Of a stretch of 34,714 nt of DNA, positions 8,650 to 17,209 are shown one piece after another. The stretch covers positions 1 through 34,714 of the forward strand of contig JANQIY010000101.1 of assembly GCA_028281965.1 (NCBI GenBank), read 5' to 3'. Position 1 is the stretch's first letter; every line of letters begins with the position of its first letter. Source of the stretch: Candidatus Gastranaerophilales bacterium. GTDB lineage: Bacteria > Cyanobacteriota > Vampirovibrionia > Gastranaerophilales > UBA9971. The translations under genes and the position numbers were made by a program. The notes beneath the pieces were generated by a model. That model was not told the origin of the DNA, did not search any database, and worked only from the letters and a program-made list of their open reading frames with translations.

Positions 8650-8982
8650 ATGACAATAGGTACAATAGGTTCACAGGATAATATTTTACAGGTATTAAGG
8701 GCTCAAAATGCCTTTCAGCAATCAGTAAAAAGAAACGATGGAGCTCAAAAGCCTGTTAATCTTCCGAAAGAAGACGTTAAAGTATCAATTTCGTCTAAAA
8801 ATATTGATTATCAGGGAAAAATTGGAAAAGAAAGCGAAACAGGGCCTGTAAGGGCAAAAAATCCTTATATAGAGGAAGTACAACGGTTTGCAAGCAGTCA
8901 TAATATAAACGACATTGAAAAAGAGGAGATAGAAGAAGCCCTAAAGTATGGAACAAGCCTTTTTGCAGATTATACGGCATAA
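8650..8982 (+). CDS. Small flagellar-operon protein in the flgM position
   Basis: A 110-residue hydrophilic protein between flgJ and flgN, where many bacteria encode FlgM, the anti-sigma-28 factor. Some features are FlgM-like: small size, a disordered N-terminal half with a VKVSISSKN segment (compare the V-x-[IL]-S motif of FlgM), and C-terminal helices (PYIEEVQRFASSHNINDIEKEEIEEALKYG). It lacks the usual conserved end with an IAD motif; the protein stops at GTSLFADYTA. I therefore treat FlgM as a hypothesis. Other options are an export substrate or a chaperone cofactor. GAGGATAA precedes the ATG 19 bases after flgJ. Confidence 0.75.
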   Translation: MTIGTIGSQDNILQVLRAQNAFQQSVKRNDGAQKPVNLPKEDVKVSISSKNIDYQGKIGKESETGPVRAKNPYIEEVQRFASSHNINDIEKEEIEEALKYGTSLFADYTA

Positions 8983-9012
8983 ATTTACAAAAAACTCGGG
9001 AGGAATATAAAA

Positions 9013-9495
9013 ATGCAAAAAGAAATAATGGAACTTGAAAAAATACTTGAACAGGAAATCGATGCCTGCTCAAAGCTTGAGCAGTATATTTGCGATAAAA
9101 AGGATTACCTCATAAAAGGTGATATAAAAGGCATAATAGAGGTTGACAGCAAGCTGGAAACGTACAATTCAGCCATTGAAAAACTGGAAGAAAAAAGACA
9201 GGAACTATATCCGGACAAATCCTCACTCAGGGAAATTATAGCCGGCGTTGAAGAAAAAAGCAGGGCTGACTACCTTGAAAGCCTTAGAAAAAAGCTAAGC
9301 GAGCTTTTAGTAAACTCTCAAAAACAGAACAATATTAATGCCGAGCTTATAAAACATTCCTTAACCATTATTGAAAGCTCAATAACATCAATTGTGAATG
9401 CCCTTGTACCTGAAAACTCTTACTACAACAGCCAGGGCAAGACAATAAAAGATGAAAGCTCACAAAGCATAAGCTCGGTAATACACGAAGCCTAA
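9013..9495 (+). CDS. flgN: FlgN-family export chaperone
   Basis: FlgN is the cytoplasmic chaperone that delivers the hook-filament junction proteins FlgK and FlgL to the flagellar export gate. The 160-residue product is almost entirely helical, with a heptad-rich coiled coil over about 1-125 and the family's C-terminal NSYYNSQGK element (about 136-144). It lies immediately before flgK and flgL, its expected clients. CGGGAGG precedes the ATG. Sequence conservation in this family is low; the call rests on length, fold pattern, the Y-x-x-x-G motif and position. Confidence 0.85.
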   Translation: MQKEIMELEKILEQEIDACSKLEQYICDKKDYLIKGDIKGIIEVDSKLETYNSAIEKLEEKRQELYPDKSSLREIIAGVEEKSRADYLESLRKKLSELLVNSQKQNNINAELIKHSLTIIESSITSIVNALVPENSYYNSQGKTIKDESSQSISSVIHEA

Positions 9496-9517
9496 TCAAA
9501 CACGGGGAGAAAAGGTT

Positions 9518-11095
9518 ATGACATCATCCTTATTCGGCATATATACTGCCCAGCGGGCATTAACGCTAAACCAGTCTGTTATGGACCTTATCAGTAATAA
9601 TATTTCCAACATGAACACGCCGGGATACAGCAAGCAAAGAGCGGAACTGTCGCAGCTTACCAGCGGAAATTTTTCCAGCTTGCCGATAAAAGCGACCCAG
9701 GATGGTTTAGGGGCTATTATCAGTGATATTAGCCGAAACAGGGATATTTACCTCGATAATTATTACAGGAGAGAAAGTGCACAGTATAATTACTATAAAG
9801 AACTGAACAGCAATGCGAATTTAATTGAGGATATTACAAGCGAGCTTGATAATTCGGGTATAAACAACACTCTTAGCTCATTTTACGAGGCCTTAAGTTA
9901 TCTTGCGACGAACCCTACGGATATTGTCGCCAGGAATAACGTTGTCCAGAGCGCGCTGGAGTTAACAACGACCATGAATTCCGTTTATACCCGCCTGGAA
10001 GACTTGAGGACAAGCCTTGTAGGGGATTACACCGACCCTTCCACGCTTGACAGCAGCAAGCTGAATATTGCGCTGGGTGACCTCAATGACAAACTAAACT
10101 CGGTAGCTGAACTTAACGAATCAATAACCCTCTCAAGCTCTCAGGGGTCAATACCGAATTCCCTGCTTGATGAGAGGGATTTGCTGCTTGATGAGATTTC
10201 AAGCCTGATACCGGTGGATATCACTTCTCATTCAAATGGTTCAGTGACATTGTCGATAGGAGCTACCAACCTTGTAAGCGGTTCGGAACAGACAGGGTTC
10301 TTTAATGCCGTAAGCGGGGATATAGATAACCCGGCAATTGTCCAGATAGAAAACGGTACCGGCGGAGTACTGGTCTCAGATGCTTCTTCAGTAATAGGTT
10401 CCGGTCAAATAGCCGGTATTCTGGAAATGGGCGGTTCTGAAGCTAATAAGCTTACCATAAAATCCGTTATGGACGAACTCGACACTCTTGCATACAGCGT
10501 TGCGGATGCTTTTAACGCAATTCAACAGAACGGGAGATATATTGACGACTCGGTTGATCCCCCGGAATTATCCAACAATACGTCTAATCCCATAGATGCT
10601 GCGCAGCCCCTGGATGCGGACCCGTTACTTTTCTTCGTGGATGACGCCGGAACATTTCCGGCAGGCTCAGCCGGGTTCGCAAAGATTATAACGGTAAATG
10701 ACGCCATAATTAGCAATCCTTACCAGATTGCGGCGGCCGATGCCGGGTTTGTGGGAGTGGAATTCTCGGAAACAGGCGATGGAACCAATGCCCTTCTTAT
10801 GTCAAAAATGAGAGATGACAGTTCTATAGCCGGGCTTTCCGGAGCCACGTCCGAGCAGTTTATAACCAATATGGTCGGGGAAATTGCCAGTAAGGCAAAT
10901 TCCATAAAAAATAACTTTGATATAAAAGAAGCGGTTTCCAACCAGGTTTCACTGCAAAGAAACATGGTAACCGGCGTTAACCTTGACGAGGAAATGACTG
11001 ATTTAATCAGGTTCCAGAGGTCTTATGAAGCTGCCGCAAGAATATTTAACGTACTTGATGAGAATATTAAGACAATACTTAATATGGTTAATTAA
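9518..11095 (+). CDS. flgK: Hook-filament junction protein FlgK (HAP1)
   Basis: FlgK is the first hook-associated protein at the hook-filament junction. The 525-residue product has the axial N-terminus (LFGIYTAQRALTLNQSVMDLISNNISNMNTPGYSKQRAEL), the FlgK-specific block RNRDIYLDNYYRRESAQYNYY (about 70-90), and the C-terminal GVNLDEEMTDLIRFQRSYEAAARIFNVLDENIKTILNMV that packs against the N-terminal helix. GGGGAG precedes the ATG 22 bases after flgN. The length is within the family range and no defects are visible. Confidence 0.96.
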   Translation: MTSSLFGIYTAQRALTLNQSVMDLISNNISNMNTPGYSKQRAELSQLTSGNFSSLPIKATQDGLGAIISDISRNRDIYLDNYYRRESAQYNYYKELNSNANLIEDITSELDNSGINNTLSSFYEALSYLATNPTDIVARNNVVQSALELTTTMNSVYTRLEDLRTSLVGDYTDPSTLDSSKLNIALGDLNDKLNSVAELNESITLSSSQGSIPNSLLDERDLLLDEISSLIPVDITSHSNGSVTLSIGATNLVSGSEQTGFFNAVSGDIDNPAIVQIENGTGGVLVSDASSVIGSGQIAGILEMGGSEANKLTIKSVMDELDTLAYSVADAFNAIQQNGRYIDDSVDPPELSNNTSNPIDAAQPLDADPLLFFVDDAGTFPAGSAGFAKIITVNDAIISNPYQIAAADAGFVGVEFSETGDGTNALLMSKMRDDSSIAGLSGATSEQFITNMVGEIASKANSIKNNFDIKEAVSNQVSLQRNMVTGVNLDEEMTDLIRFQRSYEAAARIFNVLDENIKTILNMVN

Positions 11096-11113
11096 CAGAT
11101 AATTAACCTGGAT

Positions 11114-11152
11114 CGCCAATTAGCCAAAAGCAAGGATATGACTATGCAATTA
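11114..11152 (-). repeat. Partial copy of the CTCGAGT-family element (copy B) between flgK and flgL
   Basis: This 39-base stretch matches the centre and one inner flank of the 3277-3348 element in the opposite orientation, including CAAGGATATGACTATGCAAT (one difference in the aligned core). The outer CTCGAGT arm is lost. It sits inside an operon, so it is transcribed with flgK and flgL. It shows that the copy at 3277 is a mobile or dispersed repeat. Confidence 0.7.
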
Positions 11153-11187
11153 AAAACCGGAGTTAATTAATACAAGAGGAAGACAAA

Positions 11188-12150
11188 ATGGATTATCAAC
11201 GCATTACTAACAGTTACATGAGCAATAGTGTGCTGGGAAACATTACTGCCAACAGGGATTTGTTAGTGGAATTGCAGGAAAAAATAGCTTCAGGAAAGGA
11301 ATTTAAAAGGGCATCAGAAGATGTATTTTCCGCAATGACTGTTATAAATTCCAATTCTTCCCTTAATAAAATTGAAACCTATCTTAAAAACATTGATATG
11401 GCAAGATCTGAGATTGAAACCGCTGACAGTATAATCTTAACAGCCATTGATTCCATTCAAAGGGCCAGGGAACTGACTATCCAGTCCTTAAACGCAACAT
11501 CAGGCAGCGACGAGAAAAAGCTTATAGGAGCTGAGATAGAACAACTTATTGAGCAGATAAAATCACTTGGTAATACGCAGTTAGGTTCAAAATATCTCTT
11601 TGGTGGTCAAAATACCAGCACACCGCCATTTACAGACGGAATTAACCCCGGGGAAGTCCAGTATAACGGATCAGGCGACGGAAGCGCAGAAAGGCAGGTG
11701 GAAATCGCTAAAGGTGTTACCGTAACCGTAAATGTAGCCGGTGACGAGGTATTTGGTTATTACTACACGGGCGATCATGACGATAATCCTTTAACACCGG
11801 ACACTACCGAGGGACAGGGACTGCTTTATACGATGATTACCCTTGCCGAGGAGCTAAAAGGGGGGCAGGACGAGGCAGTTATAAGACAAAGACTGGATGA
11901 CCTGGACAACGACCTGGACGGGCTGCTGGAAATACAGTCTTCACTTGGCGGTTTGCTGGAAAGAGTTGAAGTCACCGAAAATATTCATTTAGATAATGAA
12001 ATCAGCATTACAGACACAAAATCAAAAGCCCAGGACGTCGATTTTGCAAAAGCTATTTCAGACCTGAGTTTTCAGGAATCAGCCCTTCAGGCATCCTTGA
12101 AGGTCGGCTCGGCAATTATTCAGCCTTCATTATTGAATTATCTCAGATAA
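11188..12150 (+). CDS. flgL: Hook-filament junction protein FlgL (HAP3)
   Basis: FlgL is the second junction protein, of the flagellin superfamily. The 320-residue product has the N-terminal helices (RITNSYMSNSVLGNITANRDLLVELQEKIASGKEFKRASED, with the usual S-G-K and R-A-S-E-D elements), GSKYLFGGQNTSTPPF in the core (about 127-142) and the C-terminal helix DVDFAKAISDLSFQESALQASLKVGSAIIQPSLLNYL. AAGAGGAAG precedes the ATG. It is the last gene of the long operon; a strong terminator follows 30 bases downstream. Confidence 0.95.
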   Translation: MDYQRITNSYMSNSVLGNITANRDLLVELQEKIASGKEFKRASEDVFSAMTVINSNSSLNKIETYLKNIDMARSEIETADSIILTAIDSIQRARELTIQSLNATSGSDEKKLIGAEIEQLIEQIKSLGNTQLGSKYLFGGQNTSTPPFTDGINPGEVQYNGSGDGSAERQVEIAKGVTVTVNVAGDEVFGYYYTGDHDDNPLTPDTTEGQGLLYTMITLAEELKGGQDEAVIRQRLDDLDNDLDGLLEIQSSLGGLLERVEVTENIHLDNEISITDTKSKAQDVDFAKAISDLSFQESALQASLKVGSAIIQPSLLNYLR

Positions 12151-12180
12151 AAAAGTTATCCTACCTACCGTCTTTTAATA

Positions 12181-12203
12181 CCGGGCATTACGCCCGGTTT
12201 TTT
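12181..12203 (+). terminator. Rho-independent terminator of the main flagellar operon
   Basis: A perfect six-base GC stem, CCGGGC / GCCCGG, with loop ATTAC and an immediate run of six T. It lies 30 bases after the flgL stop and before the Anbu promoter. Confidence 0.93.
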
Positions 12204-12237
12204 GTTTTCCCGGTTTATTACTCCCGGCGAAATTCGA

Positions 12238-12266
12238 TTGCTATATAACTTACTATTAGTTATTAT
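12238..12266 (+). promoter_or_regulatory. Sigma-70-type promoter of the Anbu operon
   Basis: TTGCTA and TATTAT are separated by exactly 17 bases. The -10 matches the consensus at five of six positions and the -35 at four of six. The pair lies between the flgL terminator and the first Anbu-operon gene, leaving a leader of about 28 bases that includes AAAGGAA. Confidence 0.55.
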
Positions 12267-12301
12267 ATTAGAGATTCTATGGCTTTATAAAGGAATTCAT
12301 A

Positions 12302-13762
12302 TTGAAATTCAATAATTACAGAACAGAAGGGTTTTATGATGAATACTTCATAGATGACAGTACCTGCAGGGATGCGGTTAAAGTTGTGGTTGAAAAAATT
12401 AACCGGATGGGCAAGGGGGAACTTTTAAACCGCCAGAAAGCCGCGGAAAAAGCTTTTTTAAACCTGGGCATAACCTTTAATGTTTACAGCTCGGGAGAAG
12501 GGCGGGAAAAAATATTCCCATTCGATATTATTCCCCGGATAATTACAGGCTCCGAATGGAATAACCTTGAAAAAGGCTTAAAGCAGAGAATAGTTGCGCT
12601 TAATTTATTTATAAACGATATTTATAACAAAAAAAACATTCTTAAAGACAAAGTTATTCCTGAAGAAATAATTTTGTCTTCAAACGCCTACAGGCCGATA
12701 TGCAAGGAAATAAGGCCTCCACGTGATATATGGTGTCATATAACCGGAACAGACCTGATAAGAGATGAAAAGAGCCGGTTTTACGTATTGGAAGACAACT
12801 TAAGATGCCCATCCGGCATATCTTATGTGCTTGAAAGCAGGCAGATAGCTAAAAAAGCCTTTCCGCAGCTTTTTGAAACCCTAAAAATCCAGCCTGTAGA
12901 AGATTATCCCGTCCATCTTTTTAATATGCTCAATTATATATTCAACCGGCGTACGGACTCGCCTACAATATGTCTTTTAACGCCCGGGGTTTACAATTCC
13001 GCTTATTTTGAGCATTCCTTCCTTGCAAGGCAAATGGGCGTGGAACTTGTAGAAGGCAGGGACCTCATAGTAGAAAACAATTTTGTGTTTATGAAGACCA
13101 CAAAAGGCCTGCAAAAAGTCGATGTTTTGTACAGAAGAATTGATGATGACTTTCTTGACCCCGGGTTTTTCCGGAAAGACTCGTTGCTGGGGGTTCCGGG
13201 ACTTATTGAAGCTTATAATGCCGGGAACGTTGCTCTTGCGAATGCCCCCGGGACAGGAATAGCTGACGATAAGGCGATTTATTGTTATGTTCCGGCAATA
13301 ATCAAGTATTACCTGGGAGAAGACCCGATTATTCCCAACGTCCCGACACATATCTGCTCAGACCCCAAAGAACTGGAATATGTGATAAATAATATTGAAA
13401 ACCTGGTTGTCAAGACCGTTGACGGGGCAGGCGGTTACGGCATGCTCATCGGCCCCAAGTCGACCAAAAAACAACAGAAAGAATTTATAGAAAAACTTCG
13501 CGTAAATCCCAGAAAATACATTGCCCAGCCGACAATAAGCCTTTCAAGAGTCCCGATAATAAATAAAAAGAACTTTGAAGGACGCCATGTAGACTTAAGG
13601 CCCTACATAATTTACGGCGAAGATATTACAGTCATTCCCGGCGGCCTGACAAGGGTCGCATTCAAAAAAAACTCGCTTGTGGTAAACTCGTCCCAGGGCG
13701 GAGGCAGCAAAGACACCTGGGTTATTTCCGATAATCCGGAGGAAAAAAAATATGCTGAGTAG
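12302..13762 (+). CDS. Circularly permuted ATP-grasp type 2 protein
   Basis: A 486-residue member of the circularly permuted ATP-grasp family (DUF404/DUF407). ATP-grasp enzymes form amide or ester bonds through an acyl-phosphate. Visible family blocks are LEDNLRCPSGISYVLESR (about 160-177), RIDDDFLDPGFFR, ANAPGTGIADDKAIY, VVKTVDGAGGYGMLIGP and VDLRPYIIYGED, ending with the GGLTRVAF...VVNSSQGGGSKDTWV segment. The start is TTG at 12302, seven bases after AAAGGAA. Its end overlaps the alpha-E gene by 11 bases. This protein with alpha-E, a transglutaminase-like peptidase and Anbu is a recurrent set proposed to make or process a peptide or amide tag; the substrate is unknown. Confidence 0.93.
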   Translation: MKFNNYRTEGFYDEYFIDDSTCRDAVKVVVEKINRMGKGELLNRQKAAEKAFLNLGITFNVYSSGEGREKIFPFDIIPRIITGSEWNNLEKGLKQRIVALNLFINDIYNKKNILKDKVIPEEIILSSNAYRPICKEIRPPRDIWCHITGTDLIRDEKSRFYVLEDNLRCPSGISYVLESRQIAKKAFPQLFETLKIQPVEDYPVHLFNMLNYIFNRRTDSPTICLLTPGVYNSAYFEHSFLARQMGVELVEGRDLIVENNFVFMKTTKGLQKVDVLYRRIDDDFLDPGFFRKDSLLGVPGLIEAYNAGNVALANAPGTGIADDKAIYCYVPAIIKYYLGEDPIIPNVPTHICSDPKELEYVINNIENLVVKTVDGAGGYGMLIGPKSTKKQQKEFIEKLRVNPRKYIAQPTISLSRVPIINKKNFEGRHVDLRPYIIYGEDITVIPGGLTRVAFKKNSLVVNSSQGGGSKDTWVISDNPEEKKYAE

Positions 13763-14717
13763 AGTTGCAAATTCCCTATACTGGTTGAACAGGTACATTG
13801 AACGGGCTGAAAACATAGCGCGCATTATTGACGTTAACCTGAATTTTATCCTTGATTCCGACATAAGCAAGAATGAACAATGGGAACCCCTGGTCTGGAT
13901 TAGCGGGAGCAAGGAATATTTCTTTGAAACCTACAGCGAAACGACAAAGGAAAATGTTATCAACTTTATGCTCTTTGATAAAAGATACCCGAACTCAATC
14001 CTTAACTGCCTTTCCATGGCAAGAGACAACGCCATTACGGTAAGGGAGATCATCAATATTGAGATGTGGGAGCAAATTAACAAATTTTATATGTATGTTA
14101 AAAAAATATCCCAAAGAAAACTAAATATTGACACCATCCATGAATTTCTCGAGGAAATTAAGATAAACTGCCATATTTTTTCAGGAATACAGGAATCAAC
14201 GCTATCCAGGGGAGAAAGCTGGCATTTCGGCAGGCTGGGCAAGATGCTTGAGCGGGCTGACCAGACTTCCCGAATTATCGATGTTAAATATTTCCATATT
14301 TTGCCGTCGTCAATGTCTGTCGGCTCAAACTACGATATTTTGCAGTGGGCAGCCATTTTAAAATCGGCAAGCGGTTTTGAAATGTATACAAAAAAATATA
14401 AATCGGTAAAACCCGATAAAATTCTTGAATTCCTGATCCTGGACAAGGAATTCCCAAGGTCAATCAACTTTTGCCTGCACCGGGCAAACTATTCTCTTCA
14501 TGCAATTTCTTCCACTGCCACGGACACTTACGTTAACAAGGCCGAGCAGTCTTTAGGGGCTTTAAATTCAGAGCTTGCGTTCAGCGATATTGGTACTATA
14601 GTTAAATCAGGACTACATGAATTTATTGATTTTTTCCAGCTGAAACTCTCAAGGGTAAACCAGGATATTTCATACAAATATTTCGATATAAATGAATACC
14701 AATTATTACAACAGTAA
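13752..14717 (+). CDS. Alpha-E domain protein (DUF403)
   Basis: A 321-residue, all-helical alpha-E family protein. It starts MLSRVANSLYWLNRYIERAENIARIIDVN, the diagnostic opening with the SLYWLNRYIERAEN signature. A second copy of the pattern is visible in the middle: SWHFGRLGKMLERADQTSRIIDVKY. Internal pieces (INFMLFDKRYPNSILNCLSMARDNA and LEFLILDKEFPRSINFCLHRA) show that the fold is an internal duplication. No catalytic activity is established for the family; it always travels with the permuted ATP-grasp protein and is presumed to be its partner. The overlap with the upstream gene implies coupled translation. Confidence 0.93.
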   Translation: MLSRVANSLYWLNRYIERAENIARIIDVNLNFILDSDISKNEQWEPLVWISGSKEYFFETYSETTKENVINFMLFDKRYPNSILNCLSMARDNAITVREIINIEMWEQINKFYMYVKKISQRKLNIDTIHEFLEEIKINCHIFSGIQESTLSRGESWHFGRLGKMLERADQTSRIIDVKYFHILPSSMSVGSNYDILQWAAILKSASGFEMYTKKYKSVKPDKILEFLILDKEFPRSINFCLHRANYSLHAISSTATDTYVNKAEQSLGALNSELAFSDIGTIVKSGLHEFIDFFQLKLSRVNQDISYKYFDINEYQLLQQ

Positions 14718-14726
14718 GGGGGAATT

Positions 14727-15455
14727 ATGACTTTTTGTTTGGGGATTAAAGTAGAGGGAGGGATTCTTGGGATCTCTGACACCCGTATAACAACCGGCAG
14801 GGAATGTACAAGTTCCAGGAAAGTAACGGTCTTTCAAAGACACAACCACTCCATGTTCATTATGACTTCCGGGCTAAGATCGTTAAGAGACAAGGCGATT
14901 ACCTATTTTAACGAAACCCTGGAAGAGGAAGACGAGTCATTTGACAAGCTTTATAAAGCGATAAATTCTTTCAGCAAGCAAATAAGAAGGGTTCATAAAG
15001 AAGACAAGGAATACCTGGAAGAAAGCGGGATCGGTTTTGATATCCACTGCATAGTGGGAGGCCAGCTCCAGAACGACGATGAGCATAAACTTTACCTGAT
15101 ATACCCCCAGGGAAACTGGATTGAAGTTACTCACGGCACGCCTTACCAGATGATTGGCTCAACGGGCTATGGAAAACCCGTTCTGGACAGGACTTTAACT
15201 TATAAGGACAAAATCCCTTACGCCCTGAAGGTAGGTATTTTAGCTTTTGACTCAACCAGGATCAGCACTTCAGATGTGGATTATCCCATGGACGTGATTA
15301 TTTGCCCGAGAGATACCTATAAAATAAAGGAATTCAGGATTTTTAAAGATGACATTAAAGAGCTTTCAGACTGGTGGCAGGAGAGATTGAGAAAATCCGT
15401 GGATGAAATCCCCTCAATTGAATTAGACAGCATTATAGAAAAGATGCAATGTTAA
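14727..15455 (+). CDS. anbu: Anbu, proteasome-type Ntn-hydrolase
   Basis: Anbu (ancestral beta subunit) is a bacterial relative of HslV and the proteasome beta subunit. The 242-residue product begins M-T-F, so removal of Met would expose the catalytic Thr. Counting from that Thr, Asp17 (in LGISDTRIT) matches the proteasome active-site Asp, and the Lys in SSRKV is at 31, close to the usual 33. Other family blocks are VTHGTPYQMIGSTGYGKPVLDRTL and VDYPMDVIICPRD. GGGGGA precedes the ATG. There is no ATPase partner gene nearby; Anbu is not known to need one. It overlaps the transglutaminase gene by seven bases. It may process a product of its operon partners; no native substrate is known. Confidence 0.95.
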   Translation: MTFCLGIKVEGGILGISDTRITTGRECTSSRKVTVFQRHNHSMFIMTSGLRSLRDKAITYFNETLEEEDESFDKLYKAINSFSKQIRRVHKEDKEYLEESGIGFDIHCIVGGQLQNDDEHKLYLIYPQGNWIEVTHGTPYQMIGSTGYGKPVLDRTLTYKDKIPYALKVGILAFDSTRISTSDVDYPMDVIICPRDTYKIKEFRIFKDDIKELSDWWQERLRKSVDEIPSIELDSIIEKMQC

Positions 15456-16336
15456 TAAATGTGCATTATAAAATTGAATATGAATACACAGAGCCCGTAT
15501 TTCTGGAACCAAACGAGATAAAAATCTTCCCCCGTAACGATTTAACCCAGAAATTGCTGGATTTTAACATAAAAATAAGCCCAACGCCGTCAAATAAAAC
15601 TTTTTTCATTGATACTGAAAACAATACCGGCATGAAAGTCTGGTTTAATGGACTTACAGAACGTTTTTCAGTGGATTTTAACTGCAGGGTCGAAACATAC
15701 AGGGAAAATCCTTATGATTTTATTGTTGACTCCGGCAAAACAAGTTTGCCATATAAGCGCAAAAAGAGTTCCAGTATAAATCCCGCCGTGAAAAACTTCT
15801 CCGATGAGGTAAAAAACAGTGAAGACGGTGATGTTCTCCGGTTTTTAACCGTTTTATCAGAAAAAATAAACGGCAGTTTTAAGTATGAAATCAGGGAAAC
15901 AGGCCCGGCAAAAAAACCATGGGAAACCCTGGAGGATAAAAAAGGGGCATGCAGGGATTTTGCGGTACTGTTTATGGAGTCCTGCAAGCACCAGGGCCTG
16001 GAATCAAGGTTTGTAAGCGGGTATTTTACGGATGACGACATTCAGGATACTGCTCACCTGCATGCCTGGGCAGAAGTTTATATTCCCGGGGGAGGCTGGC
16101 GGGGTTATGACCCGGTTAACGGCATTGCCGCGGCTGACCGGCATATCCCGGTTGCTGCGTCTTACGACCCTTTAAAGGTAATTCCCGTAACCGGGAACTA
16201 CAGGAGCAACACTTCAAAATCAAAAATGGGCTATTCAATAAAAGTTAAAAAAGTTTCCATCCCCGGCATGAAGACGAAAAATAAGCAGATGAAAAAAAAT
16301 TCTTATGCTCATGGATTTTTAGAAAAACATTATTAA
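15449..16336 (+). CDS. Transglutaminase-like cysteine protease of the Anbu operon
   Basis: A 295-residue transglutaminase-like protein. The N-terminal beta-domain (1 to about 100; YKIEYEYTEPVFLEPNEIKIFPRND) is the bacterial transglutaminase N-terminal region. The papain-like core has the full triad: Cys168 in GACRDFAVLFMESC, His205 in LHAWAEVYIPGGGWRGYDPVNG and Asp221 in the same block. There is no signal peptide, so it is cytoplasmic. In this conserved gene set the domain is thought to act as a protease or amide-transfer enzyme, perhaps opposing the ATP-grasp ligase. The C-terminal 40 residues are basic and look disordered. The start overlaps the anbu stop. Confidence 0.93.
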   Translation: MLINVHYKIEYEYTEPVFLEPNEIKIFPRNDLTQKLLDFNIKISPTPSNKTFFIDTENNTGMKVWFNGLTERFSVDFNCRVETYRENPYDFIVDSGKTSLPYKRKKSSSINPAVKNFSDEVKNSEDGDVLRFLTVLSEKINGSFKYEIRETGPAKKPWETLEDKKGACRDFAVLFMESCKHQGLESRFVSGYFTDDDIQDTAHLHAWAEVYIPGGGWRGYDPVNGIAAADRHIPVAASYDPLKVIPVTGNYRSNTSKSKMGYSIKVKKVSIPGMKTKNKQMKKNSYAHGFLEKHY

Positions 16337-16344
16337 AATTTAAA

Positions 16345-16604
16345 GTAGTGGTCTAATAATGACTGATACTTAATGTCATTGCAAGGAGCGAAAGCGAGCA
16401 GAGGCTGGAATGCCGTTTAATGCGGGAATGAGACTATGCTCCCGCTTACGCATGCGAGCTTTCAAGACAGGTGCGAAGTCCGACGCGGCAATCTGGCCGG
16501 ATAACAATAATAATTTTATACCAGGTTGGACAGATTCCCTGCGTCGCTCCTCGGAATGACACAAGGAGGATTATATTTTTTATCAGTCATATCTCAACCA
16601 CTAC
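16345..16604. repeat. MITE-like element with terminal inverted repeats and two facing TGTCATT hairpins
   Basis: The outer ends 16345-16368 and 16581-16604 are inverted repeats (about 19 of 24 positions; both contain GTAGTGG and ATGACTGATA, the right end in reverse). Inside are two hairpin modules facing each other: TGTCATTGCAAGG...GGCAATCTGG (from 16375) and, on the - strand, TGTCATTCCGAGG...GGGAATCTGTCC (from 16561). No transposase is encoded and the short reading frames inside are accidental. The 390-base gap between the Anbu operon and fliJ is mostly this element; the rest (16605-16726) is AT-rich and probably holds the fliJ promoter. Repeats of this TGTCATTGCGAGGA type are common in many bacterial genomes. 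Confidence 0.75.
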
Positions 16605-16726
16605 CAAATTTAATATAGTAATAAAAATCATTGAACACGAGCGGAAAATTATTCATCTTAATAGAGGTTATCTCGTTTTAAAAACTCGCTCAAAATTAAT
16701 ATGGTAAGTTATAACGAGGTCTGAAA

Positions 16727-17209
16727 GTGCCGTTTCAGTATAGGCTTGAAAAAGTACTGAAATACAGAATCCGGAAACGAGATGAGCAAATTAACGTGGT
16801 AAGGGAAGCTCAAAACGAGGTAATGAGGATTCAGGCGGAAATTGACAAAAACGTAAACACCATTAACCTCCTGAGAAAAAGCATGCGATCAGCCCACCAT
16901 GCCCTGATGGAAAATTATGATAACTATATAAAACACCTCGATGAAATAATCGCAAAGCTCGAAGAAGAAAAACAGGAAGCTATAAAACGCCTGGAAGAAG
17001 AAAAAGAAAAATTAAAGGAAATGGAAAAAGAAGTTAACGTGATGGAAAAACACAAGGAAAAAGCCCATGAAATCTATAAAGATGAGCAAAAAAGGGCTGA
17101 AATGAAGGTTTTGGATGAAGTTGCGGGCCAAAAACATTTTGCAAAAATGCAGGAGCGCATACAGGAAGAGTTATCAGAAGAAGAAAGGCAGCTTTTAAAT
17201 GATAGTTAA
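16727..17209 (+). CDS. fliJ: Flagellar export chaperone FliJ
   Basis: A 160-residue, fully helical, highly charged protein with the FliJ opening FQYRLEKVLKYRIRKRDEQ and continuous coiled coil to about residue 135. FliJ sits at the centre of the flagellar export ATPase ring and helps move substrates to the gate. The start is GTG at 16727 with CGAGGT eight bases upstream. Its 3' end overlaps the next gene, the putative fliK, by 11 bases, the order known from many flagellar operons. The coiled coil alone would not prove the family; the N-terminal motif and context do. Confidence 0.87.
   Translation: MPFQYRLEKVLKYRIRKRDEQINVVREAQNEVMRIQAEIDKNVNTINLLRKSMRSAHHALMENYDNYIKHLDEIIAKLEEEKQEAIKRLEEEKEKLKEMEKEVNVMEKHKEKAHEIYKDEQKRAEMKVLDEVAGQKHFAKMQERIQEELSEEERQLLNDS

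Noticed and set aside
16376-16707. Short reading frames in both strands between the Anbu operon and fliJ
   Set aside because: They lie inside a repeat element with inverted ends and have no ribosome binding sites or domain features; they are by-products of the repeat sequence.
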